Assembly: GCA_002746685.1 (NCBI GenBank)
Contig: PDQK01000028.1
Coordinates: 1-64,000 of the forward strand
Direction of reading: 5' to 3'
DNA length: 64,000 nt
From: Desulfobulbus propionicus
GTDB taxonomy: Bacteria > Desulfobacterota > Desulfobulbia > Desulfobulbales > Desulfobulbaceae
Shown: one piece after another, positions 54,775-63,025 of the stretch
How the letters are laid out: each line of letters starts with the position of its first letter
Position numbering within the stretch: position 1 is the first letter of the stretch
Notes under the pieces: generated by a model
What the model saw: the letters and a program-made list of their open reading frames with translations, nothing else
What the model was told of the DNA's origin: nothing
The model's database searches: none
Program-made: the position numbers and the translations under genes

Positions 54775-57168
54775 ATGGCTACGGGCTCTCAACAGCTTGT
54801 CGATGATTTCGAACAACTCAAAAGTTCTCTGGAACTCTACCCCAAAGTACGTATTGTCAAAACAGAAGGACAACCTCCTGAAAATTATGAAATCGAATAC
54901 GCACTTAAAGGGTATGTCAAGGAAGACGACGGTAGTATTACAATTGGCAGCACCCACACTGTTCAAATCAGCCTTCCATTTGGATACCCGCACTTTGCGC
55001 CAACCGTTAAACCGCTAAGCAATATTTTTCATCCCGATGTGGACCCTGCAGCCATTCGTATTGCTGACAAATGGCAACAAAACCCATCGCTGCCAGATCT
55101 TGTACTCCATATTGGAGAAATGATCAGTGGTCAACAGTACTCCCTGAGCGATCCTTTTAACCAGGAGGCGGCAGACTGGTATAAGCAGCAGGCTGCTCAT
55201 TTTCCTCTGGATTCACTCAGTATTGCAGCATTTGAAGAAGCTGGTCAGGATATTGATTCTCTGGTTGATGATACCTTTGCCTCACTGGGGCTGGAAAGCG
55301 ACGATTTTTTAGAACCAGAAAAGGAGTTTTCGCCAGCAGACGTTGACCACATCCAGATGCTGATCGACCAGAAGCAGCTGGTAGCAGCCAACCAGGCACT
55401 CCAGGAAATCAGCCACCAGTTTCCTGAACGCAGTGACTTTGAAAACACTATCAGCAGAGGGTTACAGAAATCAGAACAGATGATAACCCTGGCTGAGCAA
55501 TTGGAGGATCTGGGCAAACTGGATGAAGCCATTGAGGTAATGGATAACCTGTTTGATATTGCAACAGACGCACCGGGCGCAGAAACATTGCGTTCCCGTA
55601 TTCAGCAGGCGTATGCTCTTGCAACATCGCTGAAGAAATCAGAAGATCCTGGCAACGAACTGGTACAAACTCACCATGAAGATACACCCCAGGTACCAGA
55701 GGGAAAGGATAAAAAGGAGAAGAAAACCAAAGCCGCCTTACCTAGGCCATCGCTTCGTATCAACCTTCCCATTCGTCTTCTTCTTGTGGTTACTCTTCTC
55801 CTGGCCATCTGTATTGGCGGAATTAGCCTCTACTTTAAAGATCAGAATATTCTAAGCCGCTCACAAGCAAATATCCTTAAAAGCCAGCTCCTTATAGATA
55901 AAAGGCAATTTGAAAACGCTCAGGAAACCCTCCAGAAAACTGAGAAAGCGTTGTCAAGCTTAACTATTCTACGCTTTAAAAAGGATGGCTTGAAGCAAGA
56001 TATAGAAGCGCTACTCAATTCCCGAGAGCTTGATGAAGGGTTAAGAGGAAACGTACTGTATCAGGGAAAATATATTCCAGCTGGAACGGCTCAATCGTTG
56101 AAAGAACTTGCTACCCTTACGGATCAGGCCAGCTCCCTGATGGACCAAAATAAAACAGCAGATGCACTGATTTTATACAGGCAGGCCTTTAATTTTGCCC
56201 AGGCAAACCAGCTTGATGACAAACTGGCAGCACTGCAGGAAACCATTAAAGGACTTGAGCTTGAACAAACACTGCACCTCGCTGAAAAGGCAGAACTTGG
56301 CAAAGACTGGCAGGCTGCAGCTGAAACGTATCGCCAAGCTCTGGAACTCTCCAGCAGTCTTTCTGATCCCAAAACCGCTGCCGCCATTACCTCTCGCCTA
56401 ACAGCAGCAACCTTTAGACACGAACTTGATCTTTCCAAGAAAACCTTTACCCAGGAGCAGTGGAAAGAGACCATTGAAAAGCTTGAGAAGGCTCAGCTCC
56501 TTATTGATTCAAATCCTGAAGCGGTTTCCATCAAGGAACGTAAGGATCTCCATCGATTACTGGTTAATGCACGACTCTACTCCACCCTCTCCTCTGCACG
56601 TAACTCCTACAACAATAAAGAATGGAGTCGTGCCGTTGACGCATATAGAAATGCACTCTCGCTCTTGGAGGACGAAAAAGAAAACTTTGCTGGCCACCTT
56701 GAGGATTCCATCCTTAAAATAAAGAAAACCATCTTCATGGTTGAGCTCTCAACGATCCAGGAGCAGGTGCTGCTTGCTGAAAACCAGGAAAATCTTGAAA
56801 AGTCCCTGCTGTTTTCTAAAAAAATTCAGAGCTTGATCCAGGCAAGTCCATTTAGAGACGATGCAAATGTTGCAGCTGTTGAACAAAGGATAAACAAGCA
56901 GATCAAAAAGAAAGAAGCACAACGTATTTTAAATGGACGTATTAGTTGGCTGGAGGAACATTACGAGGAAATTTTCCGCGCCAACTACCCAACCTTCAGA
57001 GGGTCGCAACTGGTATCCCCCAAAGCAACACTGCTCAGAAAGGTGGGGAGCAAGTCTATCTTTACCCTCACCTGTACCGAGAAAAGCCAGGGTACTTCTT
57101 CCCGACTTGAACTCAACTACATGTATAACGAGAAAACAGGTAAATGGGCAGTCTATAACGGAGAGTAA
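54775..57168 (+). CDS. E2/UBC-fold domain fused to a membrane helix and a helical repeat region
   Basis: Residues about 10-140 of this 797-residue protein read as a ubiquitin-conjugating-enzyme fold: YEIEYALKGYV, TVQISLPFGYPHFAPTVKP, NIFHPDVDPAAIRI, then W, DLVLHIGEMI and SLSDPFNQEAADWYKQQ, matching the E2 order (YP..PP, FHPNV, W, NPLN.EAa). The catalytic cysteine is missing: the spot after FHPDV holds Ile-Arg-Ile, and there is no cysteine in the first 300 residues, as in UEV-type inactive E2s. A membrane helix follows at about 331-354, then long TPR/coiled-coil repeats (360-730) and a C-terminal domain. AGGA precedes the ATG. No E1, ubiquitin-like or JAB gene lies near. Fold assigned by eye. 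Confidence 0.8.
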   Translation: MATGSQQLVDDFEQLKSSLELYPKVRIVKTEGQPPENYEIEYALKGYVKEDDGSITIGSTHTVQISLPFGYPHFAPTVKPLSNIFHPDVDPAAIRIADKWQQNPSLPDLVLHIGEMISGQQYSLSDPFNQEAADWYKQQAAHFPLDSLSIAAFEEAGQDIDSLVDDTFASLGLESDDFLEPEKEFSPADVDHIQMLIDQKQLVAANQALQEISHQFPERSDFENTISRGLQKSEQMITLAEQLEDLGKLDEAIEVMDNLFDIATDAPGAETLRSRIQQAYALATSLKKSEDPGNELVQTHHEDTPQVPEGKDKKEKKTKAALPRPSLRINLPIRLLLVVTLLLAICIGGISLYFKDQNILSRSQANILKSQLLIDKRQFENAQETLQKTEKALSSLTILRFKKDGLKQDIEALLNSRELDEGLRGNVLYQGKYIPAGTAQSLKELATLTDQASSLMDQNKTADALILYRQAFNFAQANQLDDKLAALQETIKGLELEQTLHLAEKAELGKDWQAAAETYRQALELSSSLSDPKTAAAITSRLTAATFRHELDLSKKTFTQEQWKETIEKLEKAQLLIDSNPEAVSIKERKDLHRLLVNARLYSTLSSARNSYNNKEWSRAVDAYRNALSLLEDEKENFAGHLEDSILKIKKTIFMVELSTIQEQVLLAENQENLEKSLLFSKKIQSLIQASPFRDDANVAAVEQRINKQIKKKEAQRILNGRISWLEEHYEEIFRANYPTFRGSQLVSPKATLLRKVGSKSIFTLTCTEKSQGTSSRLELNYMYNEKTGKWAVYNGE

Positions 57169-57189
57169 AAATATCTCAATTGATCTACT

Positions 57190-58164
57190 CTAAATCAGGA
57201 ATCGAAACTCCCCTTTCCCTAGTAGATCATGCAGATGCAGAATACCAAGCAGTAAATCTTGCTCATCTACCACTGCGAGCACTGTAATCTCCCTGGATTG
57301 CATAAGGCTGAGAGCATCAGCAGCCATGGTTTCACTGGTTATGGTAACTGGACCTTGCGTCATGACCTGATCCACCACAATCTGATCAAGGGAAGCACCA
57401 GAGGTGATTATTCTTCTCACGTCTCCATCGGTGATGATTCCTTTCAAAAACCCCTGCGGATCGGTCACCATTACGGCTCCAATGTTGGCACGGTTCAACT
57501 CTTTTAAAGTGGTAGCCATATCAGCACCTTGAGTAATCACAGGGACCGCATCACCCGACAACATAACCTCTCGTACCGCCACCTTTAATCGTTCGCCAAG
57601 GCTACCTCCAGGATGATTACGCCTGAAATCTTCAGCTTTAAACTGCTTCTTTTGCAACAATGTTACTGCAAGGGCATCACCAAGTGCCAAGGTAGCTGTG
57701 GTTGATGTGGTAGGGGCTAATCCCAAGGGACAAGCTTCCCTTGGGATGTTAATATCCAGCGTCACGGCAGCATACTTTGCCAAGGTTGATTGCATATTAC
57801 CAGTCATGGCAATCACACTCACCCCACGTTCTTTTAAGCTGGCAAGAAGGCCATTGAGTTCCGTTGTTTCTCCTGAGTAAGAAATAGCCAGCACCACATC
57901 AGTGACACACACCATGCCAAGATCTCCATGGAGTGCCTCAACCGGGTGGAGAAAAAAGGAAGGGGTTCCGGTGGAATTCAAGGTAGCGCAGATCTTCTGC
58001 CCAATCACTCCCGACTTTCCAATCCCTGTAACAACGAGCCTGGTTGGACAATTCGCAATGATCTCCACTGCCTGGACAAACCGTTCATCCAATCGCTGCT
58101 TTACAGCAACCAATCCTTCACACTCGATATCAAGAACTTCCTTTGCCTGCGCTATAATATTCAC
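57190..58164 (-). CDS. kdsD: Arabinose-5-phosphate isomerase (KdsD/KpsF family)
   Basis: The protein of about 324 residues has an SIS domain (RLVVTGIGKSGVIGQKICATLNSTGTPSFFLHPVEALHGDLGM) and two CBS domains (AVPVITQGADMATTLKELNRANIGAVMVTDPQGFLKGIITDGDVRR). It makes arabinose 5-phosphate for Kdo synthesis, so it serves lipopolysaccharide assembly. The GTG at 58164 overlaps the acuI-like stop as GTGA and has GGAGGAGAT in place, so it beats the track's ATG at 58176, which sits on the ribosome site itself. Confidence 0.92.
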   Translation of the reverse strand: MNIIAQAKEVLDIECEGLVAVKQRLDERFVQAVEIIANCPTRLVVTGIGKSGVIGQKICATLNSTGTPSFFLHPVEALHGDLGMVCVTDVVLAISYSGETTELNGLLASLKERGVSVIAMTGNMQSTLAKYAAVTLDINIPREACPLGLAPTTSTTATLALGDALAVTLLQKKQFKAEDFRRNHPGGSLGERLKVAVREVMLSGDAVPVITQGADMATTLKELNRANIGAVMVTDPQGFLKGIITDGDVRRIITSGASLDQIVVDQVMTQGPVTITSETMAADALSLMQSREITVLAVVDEQDLLLGILHLHDLLGKGEFRFLI

Positions 58165-59168
58165 ATCTCCTCCCACAAGCGTACAACCGTTCTTCCTTTT
58201 GTTTTTCCAGCTAACATCTGATCAATTCTATGGGGTAATTCTTCAAGGGAAATCACACCAGAGATAACATCAAGGTTATCGAGTTTCCATGGACCAGCAA
58301 GCTTTTCCCAGATCATGAGCCGCTTCTCCATTGGGCAGTTTGCGGAATAGATACCTACAAGATGAACTCCACGCAAAATAAAAGGGTATACGGTGAGCGG
58401 TAAGTCACCAGAAAATGCATTTCCACAGCTGGTGACCACTCCGTCAAACATAGTGGCCTTAATTGCATTTGCCAAGAGCTCACCACCAACGGTATCAACC
58501 ACTCCAGCCCACTGCTCTTTTAAAAGCAATTTGTCACTTCCTGCCAGCCCTTTTTCGCGGCTCATGATTGCTGAATAGCCAAGATCAAGGAGCGTCTCCG
58601 TTGCCTCCTTCTTTCCTGTTAGTCCATGAACTTCATAACCGAGTTTTTGCAGGAGCAGGGCACTTATTATGGCAACACCACCTGTTGCACCGGTAATTAA
58701 GATTGGACCTCGCTCAGCCCCTGGACCATATTCATGAAGAGCATTGACACACTGCGCTGCTGTAAATCCGGCAGTGCCAAGTTGCATGGTATCAAGAAGC
58801 GTTAATGTATCCGGTTTTTTAATGACCCACTGGTCAGGAACACGAATGTATTGCCCAAATCCACCGTAGGTGTTCATACCAAGGTCATAGCCCATACAGA
58901 CCACTTCATCCCCTGGTAAAAACAAAGAATTGTTAGACTCAATTACTGTTCCTGCTGCATCAATACCGGGGGTATGGGGAAACTTTCTGGTAACGCCTTT
59001 ATTCCCCGAAGCAGAGAGAGCATCTTTGTAGTTAAGGGAAGAGTAATGAACTTTAATCAGGACATCACCATCCGGTAAATCATCAAAACACATCTGTTCT
59101 ATACATTTACGGATCTGCCCCTTTTCAGCATAAACCCGTAACGCTTTGAACGTATTATTTTTTTTCAT
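58161..59168 (-). CDS. YhdH/AcuI-type zinc-free alcohol dehydrogenase-like oxidoreductase
   Basis: The 335-residue medium-chain reductase has the YhdH opening (LRVYAEKGQ...VLIKVHYSSLNYKDALSASGNKGVTRKFPHTPGIDAAGTV), the NADPH loop ILITGATGGVAIISALLLQKLGYEV and NAFSGDLPLTVYPFILRGVHLVGI. It lacks the catalytic and structural zinc cysteines. AcuI reduces acryloyl-CoA with NADPH, which would detoxify a DMSP product; that use here is inference. The kdsD start overlaps its stop by 4 bp. Confidence 0.88.
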   Translation of the reverse strand: MKKNNTFKALRVYAEKGQIRKCIEQMCFDDLPDGDVLIKVHYSSLNYKDALSASGNKGVTRKFPHTPGIDAAGTVIESNNSLFLPGDEVVCMGYDLGMNTYGGFGQYIRVPDQWVIKKPDTLTLLDTMQLGTAGFTAAQCVNALHEYGPGAERGPILITGATGGVAIISALLLQKLGYEVHGLTGKKEATETLLDLGYSAIMSREKGLAGSDKLLLKEQWAGVVDTVGGELLANAIKATMFDGVVTSCGNAFSGDLPLTVYPFILRGVHLVGIYSANCPMEKRLMIWEKLAGPWKLDNLDVISGVISLEELPHRIDQMLAGKTKGRTVVRLWEEM

Positions 59169-59188
59169 ACTAAATGTACCAATTCATC

Positions 59189-59917
59189 TTATGATATAGG
59201 CCTCAACTGACCACCTAACACATCATGATACTCTCCGATTTCATCAACTATTCTATATCTGCCACTGGGCAAAATCCCTACACCACAAGCCTTAATCTTG
59301 ACTTCTCCTGCTACATATTCGACGAAGCGGTCTTGAAGATAATCATGATCTTGCCATTGAGCGATTATTTTTCCTTTGAATTGTTGTAAAATGGCCACTT
59401 GAGCTACAATGGCCTTGGCGCAGCAAGAGATTACGGTTTCTATACTGTACTCCTGTTTTGTCTGCTCACGGATGCTTGTGAGGATTGGTTGCAACTCGAC
59501 AGCAAAGTCGCCTAACCTGGTATTTACATTTATTCCCACTCCTATGATAGTATATATCTCACCATCATTTTTAAAAAATGTCTCACAAAGAATACCGCCG
59601 ATTTTCCTTTCAGAAACATACAGGTCATTGGGCCATTTAAGTTGAACTTGCAGCGAAGACAGTTCCTGTAGATATTGTGCGCATGCTACACCTGTTGCCA
59701 GTGTAATCAACGGTATATCTGATTTGTCAAGTATTGGACTAATCCCTAAAGAAAAATAAGCACCACCAGTTGGCGAGCTAAAACGTCGATTATATTGTCC
59801 ACGACCTCCAGTTTGCTGTACAGCAGTAACCAGCAAGGGAGCTTCAACTCCTCTGGCAAGTTTTTCTTTCACAAAGGTGTTGGTCGAATCAATTGACTGC
59901 AGGGTAATTCTTTGCAC
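59189..59917 (-). CDS. birA: Biotin-[acetyl-CoA-carboxylase] ligase, monofunctional
   Basis: The protein of about 243 residues has the BPL motifs DSTNTFVKEKL, GGRGQYNRRFSSPTGGAYFSLGI, the LKWPNDLYVSERKIGGILCE block with its catalytic lysine, and a GVGINVN segment. It lacks the N-terminal helix-turn-helix, so it is a class I ligase and not a repressor. The track start (TTG at 59968) lies inside the dsr terminator, so I use the GTG at 59917; no clear ribosome binding site. Confidence 0.9.
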   Translation of the reverse strand: MQRITLQSIDSTNTFVKEKLARGVEAPLLVTAVQQTGGRGQYNRRFSSPTGGAYFSLGISPILDKSDIPLITLATGVACAQYLQELSSLQVQLKWPNDLYVSERKIGGILCETFFKNDGEIYTIIGVGINVNTRLGDFAVELQPILTSIREQTKQEYSIETVISCCAKAIVAQVAILQQFKGKIIAQWQDHDYLQDRFVEYVAGEVKIKACGVGILPSGRYRIVDEIGEYHDVLGGQLRPIS

Positions 59918-59947
59918 AATATTGAAAAGGTTAAGAAGTACAAAAAC

Positions 59948-59981
59948 AAAAAAAAAGCAGAGCCGCAATGGCTCCGCTTTT
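59948..59981 (-). terminator. Intrinsic terminator of dsrABD
   Basis: AGCGGAGCC pairs with GGCTCTGCT (one G-U) on the minus strand, followed by nine T bases. It sits about 30 nt past the dsrD stop. Confidence 0.9.
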
Positions 59982-60010
59982 GATCAATGTTAAACAGGAA
60001 AAAAGACTAA

Positions 60011-60241
60011 TTAATGCTCTTCATCCTGAATACGATCGGGGCGAGCATACATGGTGGTTGATCCTGAAGACCAGAACATCAACTCGCCTTTGGTTACCAA
60101 TGCGTTGGCAACTTTTTTAATTTCGCGTGGTTTTGCATCAGGATCACATTTATAGAAATCCTTGATATACAGCTGCGGTTTAGGAGATTTTGTTGCTTTC
60201 TCGATGATTGCAGCTTCCAGTTCTTCCAGACTGAGTGCCAT
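60011..60241 (-). CDS. dsrD: Dissimilatory sulfite reductase-associated protein DsrD
   Basis: The 76-residue winged-helix protein has the family sequence LEAAIIEKATKSPKPQLYIKDFYKCDPDAKPREIKKVANALVTKGELMFWSSGSTTMYARP. DsrD has been reported to activate DsrAB allosterically and marks reductive sulfur metabolism in bacteria. AAGGAG precedes the ATG. It is last in the dsr operon and is separated from dsrB by a hairpin with a T run. Confidence 0.97.
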   Translation of the reverse strand: MALSLEELEAAIIEKATKSPKPQLYIKDFYKCDPDAKPREIKKVANALVTKGELMFWSSGSTTMYARPDRIQDEEH

Positions 60242-60270
60242 GATAGACTCCTTGCCAATAATAAAAGGTC

Positions 60271-60306
60271 AAAAAAACGTTCGGCTCTGAAAAGCAGAGC
60301 CGAACG
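60271..60306 (-). terminator. Hairpin with T run between dsrB and dsrD
   Basis: On the minus strand CGTTCGGCTCTG pairs perfectly with CAGAGCCGAACG around a 5-nt loop, followed by seven T bases. The hairpin is a complete intrinsic terminator shape, 15 nt past the dsrB stop and 30 nt ahead of dsrD. It may attenuate dsrD expression or protect the dsrAB mRNA end. Confidence 0.8.
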
Positions 60307-60320
60307 CGTTAAATTGAGTG

Positions 60321-61463
60321 CTACTTGGTGTAAGCAGCAGTGTGGCTGGTGTACTTGAATTGGGTTGTTGTTCTCCAAGTATCGTATGCGAGACGGTAGT
60401 CATCGATAGATTTTTCGGTAAATGGGATACCGCATTTTTCGAAGAATTTTTCCCAACCAATACGCTCGGCCCATTCACCAACACGCTCATACTTTTTAGC
60501 GTCTTTAGCATATGCTTCAACGATGTCACGAATAACCTTAACAGTTTCAGGCCAACGTGGAGTGGTGTTTGGCAGGAATGGAACAACCAACTTGGAAAAT
60601 TTAGGGGCTGACCGAGCATTGGAGACTTTACCGCCAACCAGAATCGCAATACCGTCACCTTCCGGATCAGCAAGAGGCATTGCAGGACACATGGTGTAAC
60701 AGTTACCACAGAACATACAACGCTCATTGTTAACTGCAACAGACTTAATATCCTCACCATTTTCCAATTTTGCTTTTGCAGGCTTAATAGCACCAAGCGG
60801 ACAAGCAGCAATGGCCAGCGGAATTTCACAAAGACCAGTGATACGCTCATGGTCAATCATAGGTGGTGTACGGTGGATTCCGAGAATAGCGATATCAGAA
60901 GCGTGTACAGCACCACACATGTTCAGACAACATGCCAGCGCAATACGCACCTGCGCAGGCAACTTCATGGAACCGAAGTATTCAAACAGATCGTCCATAA
61001 CAGCCTTAACAGGACCGGAAGCGTCTGTTGCAGGGGTGTGGCAATGAACCCATCCCTGGGTGTGAACAATGTTGGTCACACAAGCACCTGTACCACCAAT
61101 TGGGAACTGGTTACCATAGGATGCAATGGTTTCTTTCAGAGGACCTACCTTTTCTTCTGAATCAACCATGAACTCTATGTTGTTACGGGTAGTGAAGCGC
61201 ACATAACCATCACAGTGCTTATCCGCAATGTCACAGATGTCACGAATATAACTGATGCTTACCAAACGCGGGGAACCACAACGAATTGTGAACACTTTGT
61301 CACCAGTTTCACTCACGTGAACAAGTACACCAGGCTCAAGGATTTCATGATAGTCCCATTTTGCCTTGTTTGCTTTAATAACCGGAGGCATCATGTCTCC
61401 GTAGTATTTAGGTCCTAAGTCGGTAATTCGACCTTCCATAGGATTATTCGGATCGTAACCCAT
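60321..61463 (-). CDS. dsrB: Dissimilatory sulfite reductase beta subunit
   Basis: The 380-residue protein has the siroheme/[4Fe-4S] motif around [42 protein letters not shown], and the ferredoxin insert [43 protein letters not shown]. It forms the catalytic alpha2beta2 enzyme with DsrA and reduces sulfite, passing a trisulfide to DsrC. AAGGAG before the ATG. It follows dsrA by 59 bp. Confidence 0.98.
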   Translation of the reverse strand: MGYDPNNPMEGRITDLGPKYYGDMMPPVIKANKAKWDYHEILEPGVLVHVSETGDKVFTIRCGSPRLVSISYIRDICDIADKHCDGYVRFTTRNNIEFMVDSEEKVGPLKETIASYGNQFPIGGTGACVTNIVHTQGWVHCHTPATDASGPVKAVMDDLFEYFGSMKLPAQVRIALACCLNMCGAVHASDIAILGIHRTPPMIDHERITGLCEIPLAIAACPLGAIKPAKAKLENGEDIKSVAVNNERCMFCGNCYTMCPAMPLADPEGDGIAILVGGKVSNARSAPKFSKLVVPFLPNTTPRWPETVKVIRDIVEAYAKDAKKYERVGEWAERIGWEKFFEKCGIPFTEKSIDDYRLAYDTWRTTTQFKYTSHTAAYTK

Positions 61464-61522
61464 TGTATTGTCTCCTTATAATATACGTCTCAATTCAATT
61501 ATACGATTTATTGGGATTCCAG

Positions 61523-62809
61523 TTACATTGCATGACGCTTACGAAACTCCTTAATGTCACGATCCCATCCACCAGGAACTTCTTCTTCTTTCCAGAAGAC
61601 ATATGGGTTGGAACGAGGCTCTTTCACGTGCTGTGGAATAGGCTCAATTTCCATAACGCTCAAAAAGGTTGGCAGACCAACACGTTGCATGGTTTCCCCC
61701 ACACGCTCACGGTTTTTACCAACTTCCATCCACCAATCCCAAACTTTTTCAATGACATCAATAATGTCTTCGAAGTCATTTTCTTTCTTGACTTCAATAA
61801 ACGGGATAACCAGGGTGGAGAACTGAGCACCATCCAGGATAGGAGCCTTGGCACCAATCAGAATTGATGCACCTTTCTCTTTACCTGGACGCAGTGCACG
61901 AGGCATTACATTGATACAGTGCATACAACGGGTACATTCTGCATCATTGATCTTCAATTCATCGCCTTCCATCCACATACACTGGGTTGGGCAGAGATCA
62001 AGAACTTCAGCCTTTATATCAAATGGTCCCCAGTCACCGCCTTTATGTGCGCCGCCGTTTACGGGATAACCGTCTGCACCATCCATATAGGCTTTAACTG
62101 CAGCCTGATCGATACGGATATTATCTTTCCAGGTACCGATAACGGAAAAGTCAGAACGGGCAATAGCTGCAACACAGTCGTTAGGACATGCAGAAAACTT
62201 GAACTTGAACTTATACGGGAATGCAGGACGATGAATCTCATCCTGATAGTGCTGTGTTAAATGGTTACATACTTCCTGAGCGTCATAACAAGACCACTCA
62301 CAGCGAGACGAACCAAGACAACATGCAGGAGTACGCAGGTTGGAGCCAGATCCACCGAGGTCCTGACCGAGGTCATGGGTCAGATCCCAGAAAAGGGGTT
62401 CTAGGTTTTCAGTACGGGTACCGAGGAAAATCATGTCACCGGTAGAACCGTGCATGTTGGTCATACCAGAACCGTATTTTTCCCACAAATCCATCAGGGC
62501 GCGGAGGTTTTCTGTGGTGTAGTAGAGGCCGGATGGCTGAGCAACACGAACAGTGTGGAAGTGTTCAACACCTGGGAACTGGGCAGGAACGTCTGAGTAA
62601 CGCCCAACGATACCACCACCATAACCAAAAACACCTACGATACCGCCGTGTTTCCAGTGGGTTATTCTGTCTTTGTAAGAAAGCTCAAGCTGACCAAGAA
62701 TGTCCCAGCACTCCGGCTTTGTTTCAGCCTGTCGCTTGAGGTCGGTGACGAAACTCGGCCATGGACCTTTTTCCAGTTCGTCCAATAGAGGCGTTTCATG
62801 CTTTGCCAT
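61523..62809 (-). CDS. dsrA: Dissimilatory sulfite reductase alpha subunit
   Basis: The 428-residue protein has HGGIVGVFGYGGGIVGRYSD, CCLGSSRCEWSCYDAQEVCNHLTQ, SACPNDCVAAIARSDFSVIGTW and the ferredoxin domain with ECTRCMHCINVMPRALRPG. It supplies the siroheme and iron-sulfur clusters of the sulfite reductase. AGGAGG precedes the ATG. It heads the dsrA-dsrB-dsrD operon; presence of dsrD and the dsr type argue for the reductive direction. Confidence 0.98.
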   Translation of the reverse strand: MAKHETPLLDELEKGPWPSFVTDLKRQAETKPECWDILGQLELSYKDRITHWKHGGIVGVFGYGGGIVGRYSDVPAQFPGVEHFHTVRVAQPSGLYYTTENLRALMDLWEKYGSGMTNMHGSTGDMIFLGTRTENLEPLFWDLTHDLGQDLGGSGSNLRTPACCLGSSRCEWSCYDAQEVCNHLTQHYQDEIHRPAFPYKFKFKFSACPNDCVAAIARSDFSVIGTWKDNIRIDQAAVKAYMDGADGYPVNGGAHKGGDWGPFDIKAEVLDLCPTQCMWMEGDELKINDAECTRCMHCINVMPRALRPGKEKGASILIGAKAPILDGAQFSTLVIPFIEVKKENDFEDIIDVIEKVWDWWMEVGKNRERVGETMQRVGLPTFLSVMEIEPIPQHVKEPRSNPYVFWKEEEVPGGWDRDIKEFRKRHAM

Positions 62810-62902
62810 CAGTGTTCCTCCTAGAAATTGTTTGGTTTATAGCAACCAGTAAAGAAAATGAACTAACCAACTACTTTTGTTGATTTAAGCTAAGAGCAGA
62901 CA

Positions 62903-62926
62903 ATTCACTACTATAAAATAGTGAAT
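62903..62926 (-). promoter_or_regulatory. Palindrome in the dsrA leader
   Basis: ATTCACTA and TAGTGAAT are perfect inverted repeats with an 8-nt spacer, lying about 10-33 nt downstream of the predicted dsr transcription start. The site could be an operator or a leader hairpin. Confidence 0.6.
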
Positions 62927-62943
62927 GCTCATTCATCTGAGCG

Positions 62944-62972
62944 AGAATAAACGGCCAGCAAGTCTTTGTCAA
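62944..62972 (-). promoter_or_regulatory. Sigma-70 promoter of dsrABD
   Basis: On the minus strand a perfect TTGACA (62972-62967) is followed after 17 nt by TATTCT (62949-62944), about 135 bp before the dsrA ATG. Confidence 0.75.
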
Positions 62973-63025
62973 CAAAAAAGCTATCCCATTGTAGCACCAG
63001 CAAAATTGAAAAAAACCACAAGAAC

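Noticed and set aside
59918-59968. Hydrophobic start of birA (FFFVFVLL)
   Set aside because: These codons come from the A/T run of the dsr terminator, not a membrane helix; the enzyme domain starts at the GTG at 59917.
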